Assembly: GCA_900554415.1 (NCBI GenBank)
Contig: USGU01000002.1
Span: forward strand, 1-64,000
Length of the DNA stretch: 64,000 nt
Direction of reading: 5' to 3'
Origin: an uncultured Lachnospiraceae bacterium
GTDB taxonomy: Bacteria; Bacillota; Clostridia; Lachnospirales; Lachnospiraceae
The translations under genes and the position numbers were made by a program. The notes beneath the pieces were generated by a model. It did not search any database. It saw only the letters and a list, made by a program, of their open reading frames with translations, and had not been told where the DNA came from. Positions 57,099 through 64,000 of the stretch are shown here, piece by piece (within the stretch, counting starts at the first letter, position 1; each line of letters starts with the position of its first letter).

Positions 57099-57701
57099 TT
57101 ATTGTTTTTTCCAGTCCATTATTTTACAGAAAATCACCGCAGTTAAAGTACTGGCCAAAGTTGCCAGAATCCCCGGACCTACAATGGCGGTTGGACTCAC
57201 ACTTCCGTACTGGCTCCGATAGGCAATTACTGTCATCGGTATCAACTGCAAGGAGGAAATATTCAGAATCAAAAATGTACACATCTCATTGCTTGCTGCC
57301 TGTACCTCTCCTCCATATATCCGGCACCGCTCCCGATGTAATTCTCCCAGAGACTCCATCGCCTTCAATCCCGCAGGCATAGCCGCCCATCCAAGTCCCA
57401 ATACATTTGCAATGAAATTCGTCGCAATCAACTGCCTTGCCGGATGATGCTTCGGAAGCCTTGGAAACATAAATGTAAGAAACGGCTCCAGCTTTCTCGC
57501 GGCACTTTCTATAATCCCTGCTTTCTTTGCGATTTCCATAAATCCGGACCAGAAGGACATGACTCCCACCATGGTAATACACAAGCTTACCGCCTCTTTC
57601 GAAGAATCTAAAGCAGCATTGGTAAGCTCCGGTACTTTTCCGGTAAACGAAGCAAAAATAACCCCTATTATAATCATGCCCGCCCACAAATAATTCAGCA
57701 T
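57099..57701 (-). CDS. spmA: spore maturation protein A
   Basis: This 200-residue membrane protein matches SpmA: GKVPELTNAALDSSKEAV, MSFWSGFMEIAKKAGI, FPRLPKHHPARQLIATNFIANVLGLGWAAMP (seen in parts) and FLILNISSLQLIPMTVIAYR. It acts with SpmB during spore core dehydration in the forespore or mother cell membrane. The presence of both genes shows a spore-forming ancestor and probably a spore-forming organism. A sporulation-type promoter may lie upstream. Confidence 0.93.
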   Translation of the reverse strand: MLNYLWAGMIIIGVIFASFTGKVPELTNAALDSSKEAVSLCITMVGVMSFWSGFMEIAKKAGIIESAARKLEPFLTFMFPRLPKHHPARQLIATNFIANVLGLGWAAMPAGLKAMESLGELHRERCRIYGGEVQAASNEMCTFLILNISSLQLIPMTVIAYRSQYGSVSPTAIVGPGILATLASTLTAVIFCKIMDWKKQ

Positions 57702-57730
57702 TTCAGCCTCTTAGAATCATTCTTCTCTCC

Positions 57731-57757
57731 ATTATATGAATCACTTTCCAAAGATAT
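57731..57757 (-). promoter_or_regulatory. possible sigma-E-type promoter of spmA-spmB
   Basis: On the minus strand ATATCT (57752-57757) and CATATAAT (57731-57738) are 13 bp apart, similar to the mother-cell sigma-E pattern ATA-N-CATACANT. The -10 also resembles an ordinary TATAAT, so the assignment is weak. Confidence 0.3.
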
Positions 57758-57797
57758 GGTGCAAATTCTAAACTTCCGACATTTCTTCCGCTAAAGC

Positions 57798-59048
57798 CTA
57801 CTTATCAGCTAAAGCTTTCTTATCATCCGCATGTTCTGCCTCAAAAGCAAGACGCATCTGCTCTACCTCTTCCTCGGTATATTCTTCCACCTCTTCTATG
57901 GTAACTTTCTTAATGTGCTGCTTCTTCAGCCGCAGATAAACCACTTCCCGGAACAAGGTATAGAACACCGATGCAAGAGGAATAAAAATCAGCATTCCCA
58001 CTATTCCCATAAGTTTTCCACCAATACTGACTGCTGCCAGTACCCAAATCGACGGCAGACCAACCGAGCCGCCTACTACATGAGGATAAATCAGATTTCC
58101 CTCTATTTGCTGTAAAACCAAAAACAAAATCAAGAAGAAAATTGCCTTTTGCGGACTCACCATGAAAATCATAAAAAAGCCCACCCAGCATCCGATAAAA
58201 CCGCCAAACACCGGAATGAGTGCTGTAAATGCAATAATCATTCCAATTAAAAGTGCATAGGGCAGACGGAAAATAGCCATGGATACCACAAACATACTAC
58301 CTAAAATCATGGCCTCCACGCACTGTCCCGTCAGGAAGCTGGAAAATATTTTATAGGCAAGGGAGCAGACTTCCAACACTGCTTCTGCCTTTCCCTTTGG
58401 CAGAAAAGCAAATATAATTTTCCGCATCTGCAAATGCAGTTTTTCCTTCTGAAACAAAATATAAATAGCAAAGGAAAACGCAATAAAGAAGTTCGCCACT
58501 CCGCTTAACACACTGCTGACCGCACTGACCGTAGTGGACATCATACTTTCTGCGCCATTTCCCAGAAATCCCATGGCCCAAGACATGATTTTCTGCGGGT
58601 CGTATTCAATCTTATTTACCACACTCATCACTTCACTGTTATTGTGGGTAAATTCTTTCGCCCACTCCTGAAGCTTTGGCAGAAATTCCGTGATACTGCT
58701 TCCAAGGGAAGAAAAGGTCTCGCCAAGCTGCGGCACCAGCACAAACATCACCAGTACAATCACAACAATTACCACAAGCAAGGTCACCACAAGACTCACC
58801 AGTCTCGCAAGCCGCTCTTTCTTCTTGCCCTGAGCCTCTTTTTTCCCAAACAGCTTCTTCTCCACAAAGCTCATAGGCACATTGATGATGAAAGCAATTG
58901 CTCCTCCAAGTGCAAAAGGAAACACAATATCCCACAAAAAGCTTAATACTTCCAGCACCACATCGAATTTCCAAAGTCCCACAAGACAAAGGATGGTAAA
59001 TACAATCAGTTCCCTGATTTGCTTAAATGTCATCTGTTTTAAATCCAT
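57798..59048 (-). CDS. AI-2E family transporter
   Basis: This 416-residue protein with seven or eight membrane segments belongs to the AI-2 exporter (UPF0118) family. Marks are the early FALGGAIAFIINVPMSFVEKKLFG (in parts), the middle amphipathic section (TEFLPKLQEWAKEF), and the late ALIPVFGGFIGCWVGFFMIF, QIEGNLIYPHVVGGSVGLPSIWV and GIVGMLIFIPLASVFY. Members export autoinducer-2 or act as Na/H antiporters; no evidence here decides. A charged cytoplasmic tail (EEVEEYTEEEVEQMR) follows. It is a single gene, placed between spmA and the sugar ATPase. Confidence 0.88.
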   Translation of the reverse strand: MDLKQMTFKQIRELIVFTILCLVGLWKFDVVLEVLSFLWDIVFPFALGGAIAFIINVPMSFVEKKLFGKKEAQGKKKERLARLVSLVVTLLVVIVVIVLVMFVLVPQLGETFSSLGSSITEFLPKLQEWAKEFTHNNSEVMSVVNKIEYDPQKIMSWAMGFLGNGAESMMSTTVSAVSSVLSGVANFFIAFSFAIYILFQKEKLHLQMRKIIFAFLPKGKAEAVLEVCSLAYKIFSSFLTGQCVEAMILGSMFVVSMAIFRLPYALLIGMIIAFTALIPVFGGFIGCWVGFFMIFMVSPQKAIFFLILFLVLQQIEGNLIYPHVVGGSVGLPSIWVLAAVSIGGKLMGIVGMLIFIPLASVFYTLFREVVYLRLKKQHIKKVTIEEVEEYTEEEVEQMRLAFEAEHADDKKALADK

Positions 59049-59100
59049 GAACTCTCTCCTCTTATTATTCAGTATCGCTATATTTCCGCTTCTTCATACA

Positions 59101-59137
59101 TAAAAGGGTATCCGTCCTATATTAGCCGAATACCCTT
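59101..59137 (-). terminator. terminator of the MsmK-type ATPase gene
   Basis: On the minus strand AAGGGTAT pairs with ATACCCTT across a loop with an inner CGG/CCG pair, followed by TTTA. It lies about 40 bp past the stop codon. Confidence 0.75.
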
Positions 59138-59178
59138 GGATTCTTCTTTATTTGCGCTTTCTAACTTACAGACTCCGA

Positions 59179-60291
59179 TTAATTGGTAATTACCATTTCT
59201 GTCTCTTTGTCGAATACATGAATCTTTTCTGCATCAAATGCAAAGGAAACCGTATCTCCAGTTCTTGCTGTAGTTCTAGGGTCTACTCTTGCAGTCATGC
59301 TTGCGCCTTCATAGTCAAAGTATAAGTATACTTCTGCGCCAAGCATTTCATAGACACGAATCTTTGCATCGATTACAGTATGCGGAGATGCCTGAATAAA
59401 TGCAGGTTCGTCATGTACATCTTCTGGACGGATGCCGAGAACAACAGTCTTTCCGTCATATCCGCCTTCGATTAATTTCTTTGCTTTTGCTTCTGGAAGT
59501 TCAATTCCTGCCTGACCAACCTGAAGTGTCACTTTTTCTCCTTCTACCTTACATACTGCATCTAAGAAGTTCATCTGTGGAGAACCGATAAATCCTGCAA
59601 CAAACAGATTGCATGGTGTATCGTAAAGTGCCTGTGGTGTATCTACCTGCTGTACAACACCACCGTTCATAACTACGATTCTTGTTCCAAGTGTCATAGC
59701 TTCTGTCTGGTCATGGGTAACATAAATAATCGTAGAGCCAAGTCTCTGATGTAACTTGGAAATCTCAATACGCATCTGTCCTCTTAATTTTGCATCCAAG
59801 TTAGAAAGTGGTTCATCCATAAGGAATACCTTTGGATTACGCACAATTGCACGACCCATGGCAACACGCTGTCTCTGTCCACCCGATAATGCCTTTGGCT
59901 TACGGTCTAACAGATTTTCCAAATCCAGAATCTTTGCTGCTTCACGTACCATCTTATCAATCTGGTCTTTCGGAACTTTTCTTAATTTCAGACCAAATGC
60001 CATATTCTCATATACAGTCATATGTGGGTATAACGCATAGTTCTGGAATACCATTGCGATATCTCTGTCTTTTGGTTCTACATCGTTCATTACTTTTTCA
60101 TCAATCAGAAGTTCTCCTCCTGAAATCTCTTCCAGTCCGGCAATCATACGAAGTGTGGTTGATTTTCCACATCCGGAAGGTCCTACGAAAATAATAAATT
60201 CTTTATCTGCAATTTCTAAATCAAAGTCTTTTACTGCTTCATATCCGTTTGGATATACTTTCTTAATGTGCTTTAATGATAAGCTTGCCAT
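59179..60291 (-). CDS. sugar ABC transporter ATPase, MsmK/UgpC type
   Basis: This 370-residue ATPase has Walker A GPSGCGKSTTLRMIAG, Q loop FQNYALYPHMTV, signature LSGGQRQRVAMGRA, Walker B VFLMDEPLSNLDAKLR and H loop VTHDQTEAM. A regulatory TOBE-type OB domain of about 130 residues (from VCKVEGEKVTLQVG) follows. Such ATPases power several different carbohydrate importers from a separate locus, and no permease or binding protein is nearby. AGGAGG precedes the ATG, just behind a small leader hairpin CGCTGTGT/ACACAACG (60315-60334) with a GAGA loop on the minus strand. Confidence 0.9.
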   Translation of the reverse strand: MASLSLKHIKKVYPNGYEAVKDFDLEIADKEFIIFVGPSGCGKSTTLRMIAGLEEISGGELLIDEKVMNDVEPKDRDIAMVFQNYALYPHMTVYENMAFGLKLRKVPKDQIDKMVREAAKILDLENLLDRKPKALSGGQRQRVAMGRAIVRNPKVFLMDEPLSNLDAKLRGQMRIEISKLHQRLGSTIIYVTHDQTEAMTLGTRIVVMNGGVVQQVDTPQALYDTPCNLFVAGFIGSPQMNFLDAVCKVEGEKVTLQVGQAGIELPEAKAKKLIEGGYDGKTVVLGIRPEDVHDEPAFIQASPHTVIDAKIRVYEMLGAEVYLYFDYEGASMTARVDPRTTARTGDTVSFAFDAEKIHVFDKETEMVITN

Positions 60292-60410
60292 TGTTTTACT
60301 TCCTCCTGTTACCTCGCTGTGTTCTCACACAACGCTCATGAAACACATTATAAAGCTATTTTTTTCTTTCCGCCATAGCAGAACTGACCATTTTTTTATC
60401 CAAAAGATAT

Positions 60411-60449
60411 ACAAATTGCCCCAGACTTTCAAAGACCGGGGCAATTTTG
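60411..60449 (-). terminator. terminator of the holB-to-udk gene run
   Basis: On the minus strand AATTGCCCC pairs with GGGGCAATT around a 16-nt loop. The stem begins almost at the udk stop codon. Confidence 0.8.
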
Positions 60450-61067
60450 CTACTGTTCCAGATGATTTTTAATGTGATTTCTTATCATTTCCATCGCTGC
60501 CTGATTGTAACCGCCTTCCGGCACGATCACATTGGCATTTTTCTTACTCGGCTCTACATACTGCTCATGCATAGGTTTTACCGTCTCAATATACTGGTTG
60601 ATAACCGATTCCAGACTTCTCGCACGTTCCATAACGTCACGCTGGATTCTTCGGATAATACGCAAATCTGCGTCTGTATCTACAAAAATACGGATATCCA
60701 TCAAATCGCACAAATCCTTATTTTCAAAAATCAGGATTCCTTCTACAATAATTACCTTATTCGGTACAATGGTAATGGTATCCTTGCTCCGGTTATGAAT
60801 GGTGTAATCATAAATTGGACATTCAATGCTCTTTCCCTGTTTCAATGCTCTTAAATGTTCAATCATCAGTTCTGTGTCAAAAGCATTTGGGTGGTCGTAG
60901 TTCAACCGACTTCTTTCATCGTAATCCATATCATCATGTGCCTTATAATAATTGTCATGCTTGATGACTGTCACCTGCTCCAGAAACTGCGCTGCAATCT
61001 GATTGGTCAGTGTGGTTTTCCCACTTCCTGAACCACCTGCAATTCCAATAACCAAATAATCTCCCAT
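60450..61067 (-). CDS. udk: uridine kinase
   Basis: This 205-residue P-loop enzyme phosphorylates uridine and cytidine in pyrimidine salvage. It has Walker A GIAGGSGSGKTTL, the lid region YDHPNAFDTELMIEHL, nucleoside-site TIHNRSKDT, the conserved VIIVEGILIF and RRIQRDVMERARSLESVI. I chose the ATG (MGDYLV) with AAGGAGGA 8 bp before it. It is the last gene of the run holB-ricT-trmN6-rsmI-udk, 26 bp after rsmI. Confidence 0.94.
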   Translation of the reverse strand: MGDYLVIGIAGGSGSGKTTLTNQIAAQFLEQVTVIKHDNYYKAHDDMDYDERSRLNYDHPNAFDTELMIEHLRALKQGKSIECPIYDYTIHNRSKDTITIVPNKVIIVEGILIFENKDLCDLMDIRIFVDTDADLRIIRRIQRDVMERARSLESVINQYIETVKPMHEQYVEPSKKNANVIVPEGGYNQAAMEMIRNHIKNHLEQ

Positions 61068-61093
61068 TCCGGTTTCCTCCTTCTGCACCTTCT

Positions 61094-61936
61094 CTATTCC
61101 AGTAATGCCTTGTACACATCACGTTTTGCCATTCCTCTGTCTTTGGCAACCCGTTTCATCGCTTCTTTTTTATCGATTCCCTGACTGGTATAATAATCCA
61201 TATGCTCCGAAAGACTCATTTCTTCCCATTTATCTACGGCTTCCTGACGAATCTGCTCCCGGCTCTTTCCTTCCACCACAAGCACACATTCCCCTTTTGG
61301 CTCTGTGCTCTCATAATAGCTGACTGCCTCGTCAAATGTGGTCTGAAATGCAGTCTCATGCTTCTTTGTCAGCTCCCGGCATACAGTCAGTCTACGAGCA
61401 CCGCCAAATACTTCTTTCAATTCTTTTAGAGTTTTCACAAGCCTGTGCGGTGCTTCATATAAAATGATTGTCCGAGTCTCCTCTTTCAACTCATCCAGAA
61501 TCTCCTGACGTTCCTTTTTATCTGTAGGAAGAAACGCTTCAAATGCAAATCTTCTGGTAGAAAGTCCGGATAAAGTAAGGGCGGTAATGCATGCCGCTGG
61601 TCCCGGAAGCGAGGTCACTTCAATTCCGGCTTCATAGCACATTTTCACCAGTTCCTCTCCCGGATCGGAAATTCCCGGTGTTCCTGCATCTGTAATGAGC
61701 GCAATATTGATCCCCTCCTGCAGCTTTTCAATTAATTTATGCCCTTTTTCGATTTTATTATACTCATGATAACTGGTCATCGGTGTTTTAATTTCAAAAT
61801 GATTCAGCAGCTTGATGCTGTTTCTCGTATCTTCCGCCGCAATCAAATCCACTTCTTTTAAAATGCGGATTACCCGGAATGTCATGTCCTCCAGATTCCC
61901 AATGGGCGTTGCACATAAATATAATGTCCCTGCCAT
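61094..61936 (-). CDS. rsmI: 16S rRNA 2'-O-ribose C1402 methyltransferase
   Basis: This 280-residue protein of the tetrapyrrole-methylase fold begins GTLYLCATPIGNLEDMTFR and has the SAM-site ALITDAGTPGISDPGEELV, the PGPAACITALTLSGL turn and FEAFLPTDKKERQ. RsmI methylates the ribose of C1402 in 16S rRNA. The C-terminal helical HTH-like part (SLSEHMDYYTSQGIDKKEAM) is normal. It follows the TrmN6-like gene by 2 bp and is followed by udk. Confidence 0.95.
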   Translation of the reverse strand: MAGTLYLCATPIGNLEDMTFRVIRILKEVDLIAAEDTRNSIKLLNHFEIKTPMTSYHEYNKIEKGHKLIEKLQEGINIALITDAGTPGISDPGEELVKMCYEAGIEVTSLPGPAACITALTLSGLSTRRFAFEAFLPTDKKERQEILDELKEETRTIILYEAPHRLVKTLKELKEVFGGARRLTVCRELTKKHETAFQTTFDEAVSYYESTEPKGECVLVVEGKSREQIRQEAVDKWEEMSLSEHMDYYTSQGIDKKEAMKRVAKDRGMAKRDVYKALLE

Positions 61937-61938
61937 AG

Positions 61939-62706
61939 TTACTCCTTGTTTTTCTGTGCCATATGATAAAGTTCCAAAAGTTCCTCTGTGTACGCTCCGC
62001 TTCTGCTGCCATCTTTCTCATACACAATCAGCGGTGCATCTACACTCATACGGGATTTGGCTCCTTTAATTCCCTCAATCAACACCATATTCGGTTCTTT
62101 GTCAACATAAGGATACACCAGCCGCATCCGCTTTGGCTCTAACTTCATTTCCACCATCTTCGAAAGAATCTCTGCCAGCCGGAAAGGTCTGTGAACCATG
62201 TAAAATCTTCCTCCCGGTTTCAGTACTCTGGCACTCTCTCTTAAAATGTCATCCAACGTACAAAGTACCTCATGCCTTGCAATAGCCTTGGCACTCTCTG
62301 CATTTGCCATACCGTGACCGCCAATCATATAGGGCGGATTGGTGGTAATCACATCCATGGATTCTGCCCCAAATATTGCAGAGGCTTCCTTGATATCTCC
62401 AGTGACAATATCCACCCGGTTCTCCATCTGATTGTGCGCCACACTTCTACGAGCCATATCCGCACTCTCTTCTTGAATTTCCAGTCCGGTAAAATGCTTT
62501 CCATCGGTCTTCGCAGCTAAAAGAATCGGGAGAACTCCCGTCCCTGTCCCTAAGTCAAGAACACATTCTCCCGCTTTCACCTTTGCGAACGCACTGAGTA
62601 GTACCGCATCCATTCCAAAACAGAATCTTCCCGGATGCTGTATTACTTCGTAACCTTTTATCTGTAAATCATCTAATCGTTCACCTGGTTTTAGATTAAT
62701 TGTCAT
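61939..62706 (-). CDS. TrmN6/YabB-like tRNA adenine-N6 methyltransferase
   Basis: This 255-residue class I methyltransferase has motif I VLDLGTGTGVLPILLAA and the amino-methylation motif TNPPYMIG, which marks N6-adenine targets. In B. subtilis and E. coli relatives (YabB, YfiC) the target is A37 of tRNA-Val; by similarity this one probably acts on a tRNA, but the residue is not proven. The N-terminal GYEVIQHPGRFCFGMDAVLLSAF is typical. The start overlaps the end of ricT by 11 bp, so translation is coupled, with GAAGGAG 12 bp upstream. Confidence 0.88.
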   Translation of the reverse strand: MTINLKPGERLDDLQIKGYEVIQHPGRFCFGMDAVLLSAFAKVKAGECVLDLGTGTGVLPILLAAKTDGKHFTGLEIQEESADMARRSVAHNQMENRVDIVTGDIKEASAIFGAESMDVITTNPPYMIGGHGMANAESAKAIARHEVLCTLDDILRESARVLKPGGRFYMVHRPFRLAEILSKMVEMKLEPKRMRLVYPYVDKEPNMVLIEGIKGAKSRMSVDAPLIVYEKDGSRSGAYTEELLELYHMAQKNKE

Positions 62707-63607
62707 CTAATTTTGACGCTCCTTCGTTCTTCTCCAAAGCCGCAAGTTCTTTCATTTCCTGCTTGGTAAGCTTCATTTCAGACTTCTTGCGTCTTGGCTT
62801 GAATTTCAATTCATCTACTTTATATTCACGAATCTCTTTTTCGTCATTTTCCAGATTCACAATCACCTTTACCTGCTGGCGAAGTACACTTAAAGAGGAA
62901 ACCTCGCCCTTCAGTCCTTCTGGTGTGGTCACATAATCACCAACCGACGGCAGATGGCTGTTGAGTTCTTCGTATGTCTCCTCCTCATTGGTAAGACAGC
63001 ACATCAGTCTTCCGCACACACCAGAAATCTTCGATGGGTTCAAAGACAGGTTTTGTTCCTTTGCCATCTTAATCGAAACCGGCGCAAACTCAGATAAATA
63101 AGTATGGCAGCAAAGTTCTCTGCCGCATACACCGATACCACCACGAATCTTTGTCTCGTCACGTACTCCAATCTGGCGCAGCTCAATTCTGGTACGGAAT
63201 ACTGCCGCCAAATCCTTTACCAGCTCACGGAAATCAATTCGTCCGTCTGCTGTGAAATAAAATAATACCTTATTATTATCAAAAGTATATTCTGCGTCAA
63301 TCAGCTTCATTTCCAATCCATGCTTATGAATCTTCTCTAAGCAGATATCAAACGCTTCTTTCTCTTTCTTACGATTTTTTTCTTCTGTCTTGCGGTCCTC
63401 ATCTGTTGCCACACGAATGACTGACTTCAGTGGCAGTGTGATGTCATCATCTTCCACTTCTTTTGGTCCGCTCACTACATTTCCAAATTCTACCCCACGG
63501 GCAGTTTCAACGATAACCTGATCGCCTCTTTTAATTTCTAATTTTCCCGGCGAAAAGAAATAAATCTTTCCCGCCTTGCGAAAACGAACTCCGATTACTT
63601 TCGTCAT
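62696..63607 (-). CDS. ricT: PSP1-domain protein RicT (YaaT)
   Basis: This 303-residue protein has the PSP1 core (KRGDQVIVETARGVEFGNVV in its N-terminal part) and cysteine clusters GVCGRELCCHTYL and GVCGRLMCCLTNEE that hold iron-sulfur clusters in the RicA-RicF-RicT complex. In B. subtilis this complex assists RNase Y in mRNA processing and affects sporulation and competence. RicA and RicF are not in this window. The charged C-terminal tail is lysine rich. It lies 2 bp after holB, the usual order. Confidence 0.92.
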   Translation of the reverse strand: MTKVIGVRFRKAGKIYFFSPGKLEIKRGDQVIVETARGVEFGNVVSGPKEVEDDDITLPLKSVIRVATDEDRKTEEKNRKKEKEAFDICLEKIHKHGLEMKLIDAEYTFDNNKVLFYFTADGRIDFRELVKDLAAVFRTRIELRQIGVRDETKIRGGIGVCGRELCCHTYLSEFAPVSIKMAKEQNLSLNPSKISGVCGRLMCCLTNEEETYEELNSHLPSVGDYVTTPEGLKGEVSSLSVLRQQVKVIVNLENDEKEIREYKVDELKFKPRRKKSEMKLTKQEMKELAALEKNEGASKLDDN

Positions 63608-63609
63608 CT

Positions 63610-64000
63610 TTAATTCTCCTTTATTGTCAGCAACAGAAGTTCCATTACCAAGTCAAAATTGACATTTGCCCTGAGACGTGCCTTGGCATTCTCAATGGCT
63701 TTGAGAATATTTTCAATGCCTTCATATGAGCTCTTTCTTGCACGCTCCTTGATATAATTGAGCTGTTCTGCAAAAATTACCCGGTCAATATTCTTTGTTG
63801 CTTTATAAATTAATACATCCCGATACCAGATTGCCAGTACATCCAAATAATCATCCACATCCATCTTGTACTGTGAGCAGCGTTTTACCGCTTCTATCAT
63901 ATCGCTCAAATCCATGGTATCAATATTTTTCAGAAGCTGAATGGCTTCCTCTTTAATTTCATTAAAATGTTCTGAATTGGCAAGCAGAATTGCACGTCCG
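63610..64000 (-). CDS. holB: DNA polymerase III delta' subunit, C-terminal part (runs off the window)
   Basis: The reading frame is open to the right edge; 129 residues of the C-terminal part are present (GRAILLANSEHFN through VMELLLLTIKEN). The helical collar domain and the place immediately before ricT fit the delta' (HolB) subunit of the clamp loader. The ATPase-like N-terminal domain lies outside, so assignment rests on context and the typical closing pattern NVNFDLVMELLLL. AGGAG of the next gene is inside its end. Confidence 0.75.
   Translation of the reverse strand, partial: GRAILLANSEHFNEIKEEAIQLLKNIDTMDLSDMIEAVKRCSQYKMDVDDYLDVLAIWYRDVLIYKATKNIDRVIFAEQLNYIKERARKSSYEGIENILKAIENAKARLRANVNFDLVMELLLLTIKEN

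Overview
The window looks like chromosome from a low-GC, spore-forming Clostridia, most likely a gut Lachnospiraceae. The reasons are AT-rich intergenic DNA, strong GGAGG ribosome binding sites, spmA/spmB, split transketolase, SPKTGD-type sorting signal, very large cell-wall-binding-repeat surface proteins, and a housekeeping order (dnaX-ybaB-recR; holB-ricT-trmN6-rsmI-udk) typical of that group. Most genes lie on the minus strand. No tRNA, rRNA gene body, CRISPR array, phage or transposase gene is visible.

Layout. 1-260: tandem strong promoters and the start of a leader reading out of the left edge, which looks like the upstream region of an rRNA operon. 335-4000: BFD-like ferredoxin, CvpA-like protein, DUF5711-type protein, LysM protein. 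4132-6741: fsa-tktN-tktC carbohydrate operon. 6815-10438: dnaX-ybaB-recR divergent from map. 10557-13646: two paralogous cell-wall-binding proteins and an XRE regulator, plus a decayed fragment of a second regulator copy. 13663-21983: papain-like-domain protein and methyltransferase, Fic protein, nfo flanked by two copies of a structured small RNA, an orphan antitoxin-like ORF, a membrane-anchored XRE regulator and an AGCS symporter. 22009-26264: MarR-controlled heterodimeric ABC exporter. 26346-28851: AIM24-like protein, rsmA, tatD. 28928-42704: three giant surface proteins, one with an extracellular rhodanese domain, one split by an in-frame TGA just before its sorting signal. 42745-50010: LCP protein, polysaccharide polymerase-like membrane protein and three family 2 glycosyltransferases, probably for a cell-surface polysaccharide. 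50250-53426: a small solitary unknown gene, metG with a T-box-like leader, and niaR. 53521-60449: DUF885 lipoprotein, PfoR-like membrane protein, spmA/spmB, AI-2E family exporter, MsmK/UgpC-type sugar ABC ATPase. 60450-64000: udk, rsmI, trmN6-like, ricT, and the 3' part of holB running off the window.

The most interesting signals beyond ordinary genes are: (i) two tandem structured RNAs on either side of nfo that keep the same fold and the same C-rich single-stranded motifs while the stem sequences change; (ii) a roughly 200-bp multi-hairpin dispersed repeat at 34817-35014 with a truncated relative at 598-662; (iii) a rhodanese domain fused to cell-wall-binding repeats; (iv) the in-frame TGA that detaches an LPXTG-like anchor; (v) a duplicated surface-protein/regulator cassette with a regulator remnant; (vi) a T-box antiterminator/terminator module before metG with no visible Stem I. 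All functional statements rest on reading motifs by eye; no database search was run.
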